Assembly: GCA_021397835.1 (NCBI GenBank)
Contig: JAJFZO010000579.1
Location: forward strand, 3,363,001-3,427,000
Origin: Moringa oleifera
Lineage: Eukaryota; Streptophyta; Magnoliopsida; Brassicales; Moringaceae
Length of the DNA: 64,000 nucleotides
Reading direction: 5' to 3'
The notes under the pieces were generated by a model. The model did no database searches. It was not told the DNA's origin and was given only the letters and a program-made list of their open reading frames with translations. The first letter of the stretch is position 1, and each line of letters begins with the position of its first letter. Of the stretch, positions 12,347 to 24,348 are shown one piece after another. Position numbers and translations under genes: made by a program.

Positions 12347-14277
12347 CCAGTATGATATTTTTAATTTTTATTTTATTACAAAAATAACTATTATTGTTGT
12401 GAAAAACCAATAATTGAGATTGATTGGTTCTAAGCCAAATTTGAATATGATATATATAAGAAAAAGGAATGCCAAATGTTTGTTTAATAATACTTTAGGA
12501 TGTCAATATTTATTTAATAAGTTATGGACAGCAGCGAAGTAAATGTTTTTTTTTAAATATTTTTTTCATTGACCTTTTAATTAATTGAGTAAATTACTAG
12601 AGTTTTATTAATTTTATAATTTTTTTCTGCATACTATTTTTAAAGATAACTACTGCCAAAATCCACTTAAACAAGGCAAAAACAAATGAAGATTTCTAAT
12701 TTATGATCATATGGAGGATAAAAGGAAAATCATTATAAGGGTTTTTTGGCTGGTCCAAATAAGAAAGCAAATACCCAGAAAATCAAACTTGATGCAAGTT
12801 TCTTGTGCTCTTCATTGTGTCTGTAACAAAGCAGCTATGGTTTGTTCAAGCACCACAAATATGTGAAGCAGCAGCATGACTTGCAAAAGGGACAACTTTG
12901 TTTGAGAGAAATGGATCCATGCTGAAGTAATTAAGAAGACTACCAAAAACATCTCAATAGGCTGATGAGAAAATGAAACAAGTAATTATTATCTCGATCG
13001 AGCAGCTCGCTACGGATTAATCTCTCTAAGTTGAGGTTTCGAGGAAGACGATCGCTTTAGTAGAGTAAGGTTGTGATAGAGGCTGCCGGTTGGGACACTA
13101 GGACAGTGATCAGCCTCGCTAGTGGCTTAAGCGTCAGTGCCGTAAGACTGCAATACGAAATGGCAAGCATATGAGTGTGTGAGAGAGAGAGAGAGGCATT
13201 AATGAGAACTATGGATTCAGATGCTCTTAGAGGTGCTTTGCCTATTGAGCTATTTTTGAATTCTCTCAAACGTTTGTCAACAGTTTCAGTACATAATCCA
13301 ACCAACAAAAGAAATATCTGGTTGCGTTATTAGAAGAAACTCACACTATACACTTACATGCATATCAAGCCAAAAAAGAAACATCGACTGCCAATGAGCA
13401 TGAGAGAAGTGGGAATCCATTTATATATGTAAACTCTTGGTAGTACTTAATTACTGCTGTGTGAATGAAATAGTAATGATGAGATTAATGGGTAAACAGA
13501 AACGTAGCTAGCAGAAACATCAGCAATCACATTGAATGAGATAGAAGAAACTGGAACTGCAAAACAGAACAGCCAGGGCAGTAAAATGATCAACAAGTGA
13601 TGAACAACTCTAATGAGCAGAAACCCAGTAAAACCCATTTTTAAATGAAGTTAGGAAGATGGGTCTTATGCTAAAATGGATGCAGAAAGAGGGGATGTAG
13701 ATAGAAATCAGAAAAAGAGATGGAGCACATCATCAGTGAAGAGTAGGGAAGATGAAGAGAATCATGCCATAGAAGAGTATTGACTTTGCCTCTGTGCGTG
13801 AGAGACATAGAGAGAGAGAGAGGTTTTGTTGGTTGTCACTATACAAAGCTTCTCCTCAAATTTCCTCTTAGCTGCCAATCACCAGCTGATATTCAAACCT
13901 ACCCTTCCCTCTGTAAAGAAGAAAGTTTGCAGAAAAAGCTGTGAGCTGCGACTGAGAAACCAAAGCAATTCGGCTCTTCTTGCTTCAAACATTTCATTTT
14001 TACATCTGGGACTTGAATGTAGACATCACACACGGAAAGTCCTCCATGCAAATATATATTGGAGAAAAATAAATCTTCCTCGTGAGTTTTACAAGTTCTA
14101 AGATTATAAATTTTAAGCACATCTAAAGCTTATGAAAAAAAGCATCCATAACTACATCAACTGCCACTAATCCATAATATAATTATGGATAGTCTTGCAC
14201 TGAAGCAAGACATTTCATAAACATACAACTAAAGGACAATTACTGACATTAAAGCAAGATCCTCTTGTCTTTTTATT
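12347..14277. other. Intergenic block repeated across the S-RLK cluster
   Basis: No gene recognised. The whole stretch is nearly the same as 56108-58044. Parts also occur at 33120-34069 with 41882-42545, at 45230-46970, and at 51370-51690. It holds a GA microsatellite near 13183-13195 and another near 13808-13822. A 43-codon plus-strand open frame at 13202-13333 is conserved at 56960-57091 but frameshifted in the other two copies. In gene terms this is the 3' flank of the minus-strand S-RLK. Confidence 0.7.
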
Positions 14278-15788
14278 TTATCTGGCCTCCATCACTGAAA
14301 TGGTAACTTCATTTCTAGAAAAATTTTCCAGCTCGATCTCTCTTATTTCTGGCTCTTCCTCGATGTAATAAAATGCTGGTTTTTTAGGCACCAGTGTGGT
14401 TTCATTTGTAAGCATGGAAACAACATCTGACATGTTGGGTCTGTCTGTTGCACAATCTTGCGCACACAAGAGGCCTATATTTATGCATCTCAGGACTTCA
14501 TTTGGGGAGCATGGTTCTTCCAATTTTGGGTCTAACAGCTCTAAACCTCTGCCTTCATTCCACAACTGCCATGCCTGAAATTAAGTAAATCAATCAAGGT
14601 TTCAATTTCACAAGTAAAATCATCTAATAAGACTCCGTACTTGCATTAAAGAATGTGATTTTATCAGATGACTCACATATCCTGCAAGGTTGAGGGGATG
14701 CTCAGGATGATAGCGACCATTGTTCTTTTTGCCACTAATGATCTCTAACAGCAAGACTCCAAAACTATACACATCAATTTTTGTAGAAATAAAACCATCC
14801 CTTGCATACTCCGGAGGCATGTAGCCACTGCAAAATAATTGGAGTCAAATTTTTCAACGAGACAAACAATGTAATGCTTGATTGTGCAAGTTCAAATATG
14901 CTCACCGGGTTCCAACAATTCTGTTTGTACTTGTTTCAGACTGGTTCAGATGAAGAGTTTTAGCCATGCCAAAATCAGATATTTTTGGGTTCATCTGATC
15001 GTCAAGCAATATATTGCTAGCTTTCAAGTCTCTGTGAATTATTTTTAATCTCGAGTATTTGTGGAGGTAAACAAGTCCTTGAGCAATTCCTTCGATGATG
15101 TGAAGACGATTCTTCCAGTTCAAGAAGTTCCTTTTATGAGAACCTATTTCACAATGACATTAAGGTAATGCTAAACAGATTGAAAGAAACAATCGATGCA
15201 GATTGATAAAAATGGCTTACCAAAGAGGAAAACATCCAAGCTTTTGTTGGGCAAGTACTCATAGATTAAAATCCTTTCTTCTAGTTGAACGCAACACCCT
15301 AAGAGCCTCACAAGGTTTGTATGCTGCAGCCTGGCAATGAGTACAGCTTCATTTTTGAATTCTATCAGTCCTTGCCCTGAGCTTTTTTTAAGTCTTTTTA
15401 TTGCTATCTTTTGCCCGGCTGGTAATTGTCCCTGAAATCAAACACATCAATCTTATGATCAGGTTTTGTTTATCCATTGAATCTATACACAAATCTATCG
15501 TTCAATTTTTACCTTATAAACAGGGCCGAACCCTCCCTCTCCTAGCTTATTTTCAGCTGAGAAATTGTTTGAAGCAAAAGCAATGGTGTCGAAACTAAAT
15601 AACTCCAACTCATGGCCTTGGGCGTTATTGTCACCTTTTTCATGTTCTTTATTATCTTCACCGGATGCGGTACCAACTGATACTTGGCCCCGAAGTTCAC
15701 GTACGAGCTTGCTCTCCTTTCTCTTTTCCCCTAATTCAAAATATTGGAAGTAAAATTCAAATCAACGCTTGTATGTTGTTTAATTGTC

Positions 15789-15824
<36 letters not shown>

Positions 15825-17754
15825 CCTATAAACCCTTAAAATTTACCTTTTTCTTTGAGTTTCCTCCATAGTATGCATGAGCAGTACAGCACAACACCTG
15901 CTGGTAGTGCAAATTTTACCCAGTGGGTAACTAACATCCGAAAAACCCAACTCCAAAACCACCATGCCATCCACCACTTGTCATCTACAGTATTCAGATA
16001 GGCAAAGAGTTTAAGATCGTAAGAAAGTAACAGGTACAGATGTAAATCATCAATGCATTGCCAAGGTGGCCTATACTGAACTGTAAAATGGGTTTGTTTA
16101 ATCAATCAACATATCCAAAATTCGAAATGACTTTTATTTTTAAAGAGATTTACTAATCTTGTTTAATTTATGAAAGTAAAAAAGAATGTTTAATTCTAAA
16201 TAATAGTTTTATGTCCATTTCTAAAAACTTTTGAAGGCTTATAATTCATGGTATTTAAAAATATATCACGTGTTGGAAAAGTTTTGAAATTTTTATTAAT
16301 ATATTTTTGAATTATCATTCTTTAAAAATTAAATTAAAATTATTCGGATAAACAAAAAACAATTCAAATTTCAACAAATTATAAAAATACTAAAATTCAA
16401 AATTAAATTCAAAAGCATGTTTTAAAAAGGGTATGATATATAAACAAAAAGAAAAAAAAAATTCTAAATGTGGCAGAAAATCCTAAAACATTGCCTCCAT
16501 GGCCTATAAGCTCAAGCTGTCCTAGTTTTGACTATAAATTAAATGGAATGTACCTTTTATCATATGTATCTGTCGTGCATCATTTGTTTTTGATTCTTGA
16601 AATGTTGTTTGATTGGTCCAAATTTCACAGCCAGTACCATCTTTATTTGTGGAAGCATAAGCGATGCAGGAACAATTAAACAAGCATTTGATATAGCAGT
16701 CTGATAATGTCATGTTTTCACCTGCACTGAACTTGAATCCAACTCCAGACATCAATCCATATTTAGAATCAACATAACTATCACTATTCCTGCATATTGG
16801 ATATTCCTTGCCCACACACCCAAGAGGCATTTCCCTATGACTGAGATAGCCAACACAACCAGATGTGACATACTCTGATCCATGATTTCTTGACTTGGAT
16901 ATTAGCCACCCACCATAACCAATGGTCAAAAATGGAAATGGCGTAACATCTTCATTAACTGAGTAACTGAAGTAACTCTCATTCTCATTCGAAATATAGC
17001 TGAAATTATATCGACCACCTTCAGGGGATAACTCCGGTGAAAAGTTGAATCTGCTATTCAACCAAGTTCCGCTGGTCCAGTAGACGTCCCCCAGCCACCA
17101 CATTATGAGTTGCTTGGTGCCATTGGTGTCCAGGCCAAGGCTGTAAGACCCTTCTGCATGTGTTTCGTAGTATCGTGCCGATGTGAGAGACCACTTATGC
17201 CCAGTTCGCAAGTCAACTCCTAGTTTCATCCCTGGAAGAAGTGTATCAGTTGGATAGTCAAAACTTTGCCACAATGCCCGACCCGTAGACCCATCTGCAC
17301 GTATTTCTTGTAACACAAAATTTCCATTTTCTAACAGCGTAGCACTTGCGTTGCTCACTCCCCGAATAGAGGTGATGGCAATAGGATCTCCTCCACCGTG
17401 TAGAATTTTCAAGTTGCAGCCATCAGCATCAACAGTGAGAACTCCAGAATTGTCAGAGATTGGGGTGTTTCGGTTCGCAACCCACACCACGTTACCTACT
17501 TTGTTTGAGTCGTCGAATGAATCCTCCTCCCAGTTGAGTGTATTGTAGCTTATACCCAAGTAGCGCCGTGCAGATCCTGAAGGATAGATGACAAATCCTA
17601 ACTTGAAGACCCCGAAAGCCGAAACCAGATTCTGCCCATCTCTCAGCTGTTGGCCCTGCTGTAATATGTCTTTTTCTGAACGAGAAGACACCCATGGCAG
17701 AATGAAGCAGCAAATTACACTCACAAAGATTAGCGCTCTCCCTTTGGCACCCAT
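14278..17754 (-). CDS. S-RLK gene 1: G-type lectin S-receptor-like Ser/Thr kinase, intact
   Basis: A plasma-membrane receptor kinase. Seven exons join in frame to 817 aa: 17754-16554, 15984-15847, 15730-15513, 15431-15221, 15143-14906, 14827-14677, 14574-14278; all introns are GT-AG. Residues 1-24 are a signal peptide. A bulb-type lectin domain follows (WVANRN near 91-96, [19 protein letters not shown] at 161-179), then the S-locus glycoprotein region and a PAN-type Cys cluster (353-376). Exon 2 carries the membrane segment. The kinase has a Gly loop (GEGGFGPVY), Lys531, HRD with catalytic Asp628, DFG at 646-648, and PPE in place of APE. No EGF repeat is seen, as in the CES101-like subgroup. 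The ligand is unknown. A TA microsatellite lies in intron 2. Gene 2 is its close paralogue. Confidence 0.92.
15793..15821. repeat. TA dinucleotide microsatellite in intron 2 of gene 1
   Basis: An uninterrupted AT/TA run of about 29 bases. The same intron in gene 2 has only a short run (48500-48508), so this is a variable tract. Confidence 0.85.
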
Positions 17755-18517
17755 AGTTTTTCAGACAGAAGCCCACAATCTATGCGAGAGATTTTCTTGG
17801 GTTGAAGATCATTTCTACGTACACAAGTAATTATCACACTACAACACGTAGGATCCCATCTTTCTGCTCAGTGGAGTCTCACCTAATTTCCACCACCAAC
17901 TACAAAAGCAACTGGCGAAATTTCTTGGCAAGTGGAAAATATTATATTCCCCTTTGAAATCATGGCTGCTGCTACAAAAACATGTTCTCAGTTACAAATT
18001 AAATAAGCTCGGAGTAGGCTGTCATGGACCCCTTTTATCAGGTGAAATCTGCTTGTAACAGGAAGATCTGTGAATTAATTGCACTGTTAACTAATATAAT
18101 TGTCTTAAATGGCAAATGGAATTAACTTGATTTTTTATATCTGTGGACAACAGCAAACTATCACTTGTTTATGGAGAGACAACTGTAGTAGAGTAAGGTA
18201 GTGTGAATAGAAGAGTCTGCCTGTGGGGATTTTTGTGATAGCGGACACCAAGCTTGACCCAACAATTTTTTTTGTATATTGAATAATTTAGGGAGTTGTT
18301 ATTGCTGACAAAGTTGTTCATTAACAATTAATTATTATTTCTTTCATAAAGATCCCTTAAACTTTTCACGTGCGTATTCAATAATTTAATTACCAACCCA
18401 GCTATGAATTATGTATTCAATTTAAAAATCTAATTGCTTTCTGGACATTCCAAGTAGGATGTTGGATTCAAATCCAAGTGGGTTGGACTGGCATTTGAGT
18501 TTATGGTTCATGTTCTA
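17755..18517. promoter_or_regulatory. 5' flank and presumed promoter of S-RLK gene 1
   Basis: No gene seen. The stretch is closely matched by 50431-51190 upstream of gene 2, so the promoter was duplicated with the gene. I could not place a convincing TATA box. One TTGACC (W-box core) is kept near 18253 and at the same place beside gene 2. A segment near 18060-18140 recurs at 28985-29055, 32650-32720 and 44335-44405. Confidence 0.45.
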
Positions 18518-18636
18518 ATTACTGAGTAATTGAAGTAACCTTCATTATAATTAGAAATGCAGCCAAAATTATATGCATCACTTTCAGCTGGCAACCCCCA
18601 CGACAAGATGAATCTGCCATTCAACCAAGATCTGTG
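18518..18636 (-). pseudogene. Relic of an S-RLK lectin exon
   Basis: The plus-strand text parallels 16958-17075 of gene 1 (the ectodomain part encoding NEDV..SYSVN and the [11 protein letters not shown] region) with many substitutions and small gaps. It is a decayed fragment left upstream of gene 1, in the same orientation. Confidence 0.65.
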
Positions 18637-19680
18637 AATCAATTGCGTGGCAAAGACATAAAGTTGATTTTTGATTCATGAAGAAAATAGCCAACTGCCA
18701 CTTATTGCCCGGAAAATTCTGGGGTAGGTCACTGAAGTTCCAATAGCTGATTCTAGCCAACCAATTCCATAGAAATGAGAGGTCCCATTTGAATTTTCAA
18801 GCAGGAAAGACAATCGTCTTACACAGAATCTTCAAAGTCTTCTTTCTCCTAAACTAAAGGGAAGGTCAAATTATGAACATATCCCTTGATTAGGGATCTT
18901 AATCCTTTAATTATTGGGTATTTAATATCCCAATTAGTGATATTCTCAACTAGAGCATATCATCCTAATCTCTTGATTAGAGTAAACAAATCTCAATCCC
19001 TTCTTGATCCTAGAGATTGTACTTAATTAGAACCCTTATTATTTATTTTCTTTATATAGATTGTATTTCATTTGTATAATTAAATAGCCTCTCTTGTAAA
19101 TAGAAGAACATTCAATGCAATATATGTAACTCTTCTTTGAATTGGCTTCTCACCTTCTTGTGTCTGTTTTCATGGTGTCAAATTAAGCCATTATTAGGTT
19201 TTCTTAGTGGACTCTTCAGCGACAACCTCTTCTACATGGCTTTTGCTTCCCTGTTTTTGTTCAAAGCACTTGCTTTTTGGTGGTTTCTCTGAGTCTTCTC
19301 TGATGATTAAAACTCATTCCATGTTTCTAAAGCTATTACTATTATTCTCAATGGTTCTAATTATTTTGCCTGGTTTCATTGATTTATTATAAAGATAGCT
19401 GAAATTATCTTAAGAGATCAACTTGGGTGACAAGTTAAAGCTGCCAAGCAGCAATTTTTAATCACAAAATTAACCTTATTGAATTAAATTAAGGAATAGA
19501 GATCCATAGATGAGAATATCTCTGGATACTTTATTATTATTATTATTATTCAGAGAAGATTCATAAAATATTTAAAAAATTAAAATAATGATATGATATT
19601 TTTAATTTTTATTTTATTACACAAATAGCTATTGTTATTATGATAAAATCAATAATTGAGAATGATTGGTTCTAGGCGGA
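18637..19680. other. Composite intergenic stretch with LTR-like insert
   Basis: No gene seen. Relative to the gene 2 flank, where the match jumps at 51203, the gene 1 flank carries extra sequence from about 18533 to 19143. Its right half (about 18850-19140) is AT-rich and resembles a retrotransposon LTR, but I found no second copy, so this is tentative. A tiny second relic of the S-RLK lectin exon lies near 19393-19450, and an ATT microsatellite at about 19531-19552. Confidence 0.4.
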
Positions 19681-19716
19681 GTTTGAATATGATATATATA
19701 TATATCATATTCAAAC
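19681..19716. repeat. Perfect 36-bp palindrome
   Basis: The 36 bases are their own reverse complement, with arms starting GTTTGAATATGATATATA. Sister blocks at 12440 and 56205 hold only one arm followed by unrelated sequence. The full palindrome is thus private to this copy. Confidence 0.85.
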
Positions 19717-19878
19717 TAATATTTTAGGAAGTCAATATTTATTTAACAAGTTAATTATGGACAGTGGCCATGTAAGCTTTTTTTTTTTAAGAAATATTTT
19801 TGTCATTGACCTTTTAATTAATTAAATAAATTCCCCAAGTTTTATTAATTATATATTTTTTGCATACTATTTTATTCA

Positions 19879-19968
19879 TAGAATTAAGAGAACATAATTG
19901 CAATATTTTAACAATTAAAAATTTACTTCTAAAGACTAGGATAACAGATAAACATGGCCCAAATTCTA
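19879..19968 (-). repeat. Truncated 3' LTR of Copia 1
   Basis: About 90 bases match 24256-24346 of the other LTR with around ten differences. The rest of this LTR is missing, and the junction to host-like sequence falls near 19875. Confidence 0.65.
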
Positions 19969-19974
19969 TAGTAG

Positions 19975-20802
19975 TCCTTTCCTTAAACCGAAAGTTTTCA
20001 ACATTCAGTTTAACACTTTAACCATTGCTCTTCAAGGTGCAAACACCAAGTTGACTCTTTAAATTTTGAAATGCAACTCCCTTGAGAGGTTTGGTAAAAA
20101 TATCAGTTATCTGATCTTCACTTTTGCAATGAATCAGATTGACGACCCTATCATTTGTAAGATCCCTCAAATAATGGTGTTTCAGATCTATATCCTTGCT
20201 TCTCCCACATAAAACTGGATTTTTTGAGAGCTTTATGGCAGAACTGTTATTATAAAAGATTATAGTAGCTCCTTTCTATAATGCAAAGCTTCGAGAATTT
20301 TACTCAACTAAGTAGATTGACAAGCACATGAGTTTACTGCAACAAATTCAGTTTCAATGGATGAAAGTGTGATTGTTTGTTGCTTTGTTGAAGATCACCA
20401 AATAGCAGCTGAACTTAACATAAAAGCATACGTTAAAGTGCTTTTTCGATCATCTTGGTCACCTGTAAAATCAATGTCTAAATAACCAACCAAATCCATC
20501 AACTTCCTTTTCTCGTAAAATAAACCAAACTTTATAGTTCCTCTCAAGAAGTGAAGTATTCTTTTGGCTGCTTGAAGATTTATTTCCCTTGGATTCTCCA
20601 TGTATCTGCTAATAAGACTAACAAAATATATTATATCAAACCTTATGGTTGTTAAATACATTAAGCTCCTAATAATATGCTTATAAAGAGTGCTATCAAC
20701 ATTCATCCCTCTATAATCTTTGGTCAACTTCAAATTACATTCAACTAGCATGCTCACAAAGTTGCAATTCTTCATCCTGAATCTATCCATGACCTCTTGC
20801 AA
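19975..20802 (-). pseudogene. Copia 1 RNase H and C-terminal pol remnant
   Basis: The longest open piece (20395-20802) contains the Copia signature of a reverse transcriptase tail passing into RNase H: a RYMENP block, AAKRILHFLRGT, then GYLDIDFTGDQDDRKST. Further pieces in other frames continue toward 19975. Several frameshifts. Confidence 0.75.
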
Positions 20803-21300
20803 ATATTTCTTTTGAGAAACATAAACACCATTAGCAGATTACTTAACTTCAATGCCAAGGAAATAATGCATCATGCCCAAGTTTGACATATCAAATTCTA
20901 CCATCATAGATTTCTTAAAATCATCAAACATGATATTATCATTCCCAATGAATATCAAATCATCAACATGTAAGCATAAAATGAGCATTTTACCATCATT
21001 ACCCGCTTTAACATAAAGTGTGTGCTCATATGGGCATTTCTCAAAATCATGCTTTAGAAAATAAGTATCTATGCTACTATATCAAGCTCATGAAGCTTGT
21101 TTTAAGCCGTATAATGTCTTTCTTAATCTATACACTTTATGTTTACTTTTATTTTTCACATAACCAAGAGGTTGATCAATAAATACCTGTTCTCCCAAGT
21201 CACTATATAAGAATGCAGATTTAACTTCCAAGTTGGAAGAGAGACCAATAATTTGAGCTGCCAATGCAATCATTATTCTAACGTATCATGCCTCGCTATA
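20803..21300 (-). pseudogene. Copia 1 reverse transcriptase remnant
   Basis: The open piece at 21088-21273 has the block VKSAFLYSDLGEQVFIDQP and RLRKTLYGLKQAS. Farther on, near 20957-20983, the translation reads LHVDDL, a changed form of the catalytic YVDD box. Stops interrupt the frame. Confidence 0.75.
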
Positions 21301-21699
21301 AAAGCAAACACCTCCTTGTAATCCATGCTAAATTCTTGCTTGTATCCTTTAACTACCAGCCGCGCTTTGTATTCATCAACCTCATCATTTTTCTTCAACT
21401 TTGTCTTATAAATCCACTTGACACCAATGGTTTTCTAACCTTTAGGAAGATCAGTTAGTGCCTAAGTATCATTCCTTTCTATAGTAGCAATCTTTTCATC
21501 CATAGCCTTGCACCACCATGGATCTTACTCAACAACTTCATATGTTGTTGGATCACAATATGAAAGTACAACATAATATGTGGAGGAATTGTTAGACACA
21601 TCAATACCAATCACTTGATAATCTTACATCAAGAAGGCCTTTGTCTGACAACTTTTGATTGTGAATTTATTACTACATCACGTTTAGTAATTATTGGTG

Positions 21700-22420
21700 A
21701 ATTTTCAGCATTGTAGAGGCCATATTTGATGAAATTTGCTGCTGTACAGGCTGTTCCTTTTATTCTTCTGTCACCCCATCATAGTTTCCTAGAATTTGCT
21801 CTTCAATTGAACTACTACTCCATGGCCAATTGCTCTCCTTATCAAAGACTACATCTCAACTTGTCACAACCTTTTTAGTAACAGGATTATATGATCTATA
21901 TGCCTTTGACTAATCATTCACACCAAGAAAGACATACTTCTCATATTTATCATCAATCTTTCTCCTCTTTTGATCAGGAACATGAACATAAGCTATACAT
22001 CCAAAAATTTTGAAGTCATTTACGATTAGTCTACAACCACTCCAAGCCTCCTTTGGTGCCATATTTTGGACAGCAATTCCAGGACTTCGATTAAGCATAT
22101 GATAGCTCCAATCCATTGCTTTAGGTCAAAAGTTCTTTAAAACACCACTGCTTGTTAAAAGACTTCGCACCATGTTTAAGATTGGGTGATTCTTCCTTTC
22201 ACAAATACCATTTTGCTAAGGCGTATAGGCTATTGTTAATTGCCTATAGATTCCTTGCTCATTACAATATTCAATAAATTCGATTGAATTATACTTTTCA
22301 CCACGATCAATGCACAATACCTTTATGAATGCATCTGCTTCCTTTTCAACTAAAGCTTTAAAACTTTTAAAAGTTGTGAAAGCTTCAGATTTTTCATGCA
22401 AAAAATAAACCTATAGTTTT
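21700..22420 (-). pseudogene. Copia 1 integrase remnant
   Basis: Two open pieces (22216-22401 and 21910-22116) carry the end of the integrase core (a changed form of the second Asp region, CIDRGEKYNS) and the segment DWSYHMLNRSP with SGCRLIVNDFKIFGCIAYVHVP, typical of Copia integrase C-termini. Broken by stops. Confidence 0.72.
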
Positions 22421-24063
22421 CTACTGAAATCATCAATGAACAACAGAAAATATCGTTTACCTCCATTTAAAGTTAGACTAATTAGACCAGTCTAGCACCT
22501 TTTTATTTTTTGAGAATTTTCTTTTCAAAACCGATCTCGATGTTACTTACTAATAATGCAATCTTGACAAAGCCCCTCCACCATATTTTTTTCTTGCAAT
22601 GTTTTCAATCCACCAAAAACTCAAATATCCATAGCGAAAATGCCATAGCCATACCTCATCGCTCACTTTTGCATAAAAACAAGAATAAATAGTATTGTTG
22701 AGAAGAGTAGGAACATTTTATTTGCTATCATCTTTATTTGAGCAATTAACCCAGCTTATCATCAAGTATTTTACAAACTCCTCCTTTAATCATGACCTTA
22801 TAACCCTTTTCTTGCAACTGACTAATGCTAAGGAGTTTTATTTTCAAATCTGGAACATACAACACATCAAAAATGCTCTTAAGAGAATTATCTCTTATAC
22901 AAATGGTTACATTTCCTTTCCCAACAACTTTGACTTTAGAGTTATCTCAAAATTTTACCGTATCGCGAAAGAACTCATCCAACTCCGAGAATGCAGATTT
23001 ATCACCACACATATGATTACTACAACCTGTGTCTAACTACCACAAGTTCTAATTGCCAACTTCATTAGCATAATAGGCCATTAACAAAGAAATTTCTTCT
23101 TTCTTCTCCACATAGTGAGATTGTTCATTACACTTTTTTGATAAATTTGTACAACACTCTAACCATTAATGACCGTACTTATGACATTAGAAGCATTCAA
23201 CTTGGGACTTGTTTACTAACCTTGTTTGGGCAAAAGTTGTATGGTTGCCACCATGTCCTCCTCCTCTACCTTGTGACTCACCATCTTTAGAATTTTGGTA
23301 AAAGTTTCTATGGTCCTTTTTCTAACAGCCCCTGCCTTTTCCTCATCTCTTTGGCTTGGATTCGAATTGATGGAAGCCTTTAAGGCTTACTCTTTCTTCT
23401 TTTATTGATAGATTTTTTGTTCTTGGGCCAACAAGGAACTCTGCAATTCATCAATAGACAACGCATCAATATCTTTATATTCTTCAATAGAACAAACAAA
23501 ATAATTGAATTTTGGTGTCATTGATCAAAAAATCTTTTCAACAATGGTAACATCTTCTATTTTATCAGCATAGACTCGCATCTTGTTAGTGATTATCATT
23601 GTTTTTCCCATGTAATCAATGACAGATTCAGCCAATTTCATGTGCAAATTCTCAAACACAGTTCGAAGCAGTTGAAGGTGCACACGTTTTGCCCTTATAT
23701 TCCCTATATACTTCTTCATTGCGTCTCAAATATGCTTGGAGGTATCTTTGCACAGAATCATTTCCAAAGTTACTCAATCAATGGCTTGAAACAAATAATT
23801 CTTGGCCTTGAGATCCTTTAATTTCAAAGCCTACCATTCAGCCTCTAGTGCCATGGGTTCTTCCACACTAGACTCAACAACTTGTCAATACTCTTGGACC
23901 TAAAGAAATTCTCCATCAACATGCTCTAATGATCATAGTGACCATTAAAGCGTGGGATAGCAGACTGAACAAAATTTTTCAGAAAAAGTAAATGTTGAAG
24001 CCATTAAACTCATACAAGCAACTATAGGTTTACACTTTCAGCTTACCAAATCATGATACCACT

Positions 24064-24348
24064 GTAATAAAATACAAAAGAAAAAATAAGAAATAAAAAG
24101 GGAATCTATTGAATAGAAATTTGTTGAATGAATTGTGTTTTATTGACTCAATAATAATTATTTTTATAGAAAGAAATATAACTAGTAGTAGCATAATAAT
24201 AAGACTACTAACTCTACTATCTTAACCCATTATCAAATATTCTAATATTTATCTAGAATTAAGAAAACACAATTGTAATATTTTGATAACTAAAAATTTA
24301 CTCCTAAAGACTAGGATAACAAATAAACATAACCCAAATTCTGTAACA
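24064..24348 (-). repeat. 5' LTR of Copia 1
   Basis: Read on the minus strand it begins TGTTACAG at 24348 and ends TTACA next to the degenerate primer site at about 24063. Length about 285 bp. Confidence 0.65.

Larger units (their letters stand above)
19879..24348 (-). mobile_element. Decayed Ty1/Copia retrotransposon (Copia 1)
   Basis: On the minus strand the order is LTR (24064-24348), a decayed initiator-Met primer site beginning TGGTATCA at about 24057, gag (about 23050-24045), the pre-integrase and integrase segment (about 21700-23000), reverse transcriptase (about 20803-21300), RNase H (about 19975-20802) and a truncated 3' LTR (19879-19968). Stops and frameshifts are spread throughout, so it is long dead. 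It interrupts an intergenic block shared with 51370-51690. Confidence 0.8.

Noticed and set aside
17492..17830. Open frames in other frames and on the other strand across the S-RLK lectin exons
   Set aside because: They are shadows of the real coding frame; the same shadows recur at 50264-50560 and 61190-61441.
18850..19140. Possible solo LTR upstream of gene 1
   Set aside because: Composition and ending resemble a Copia LTR, but I found no matching ends, target duplication or second copy, so it is not listed as an element.
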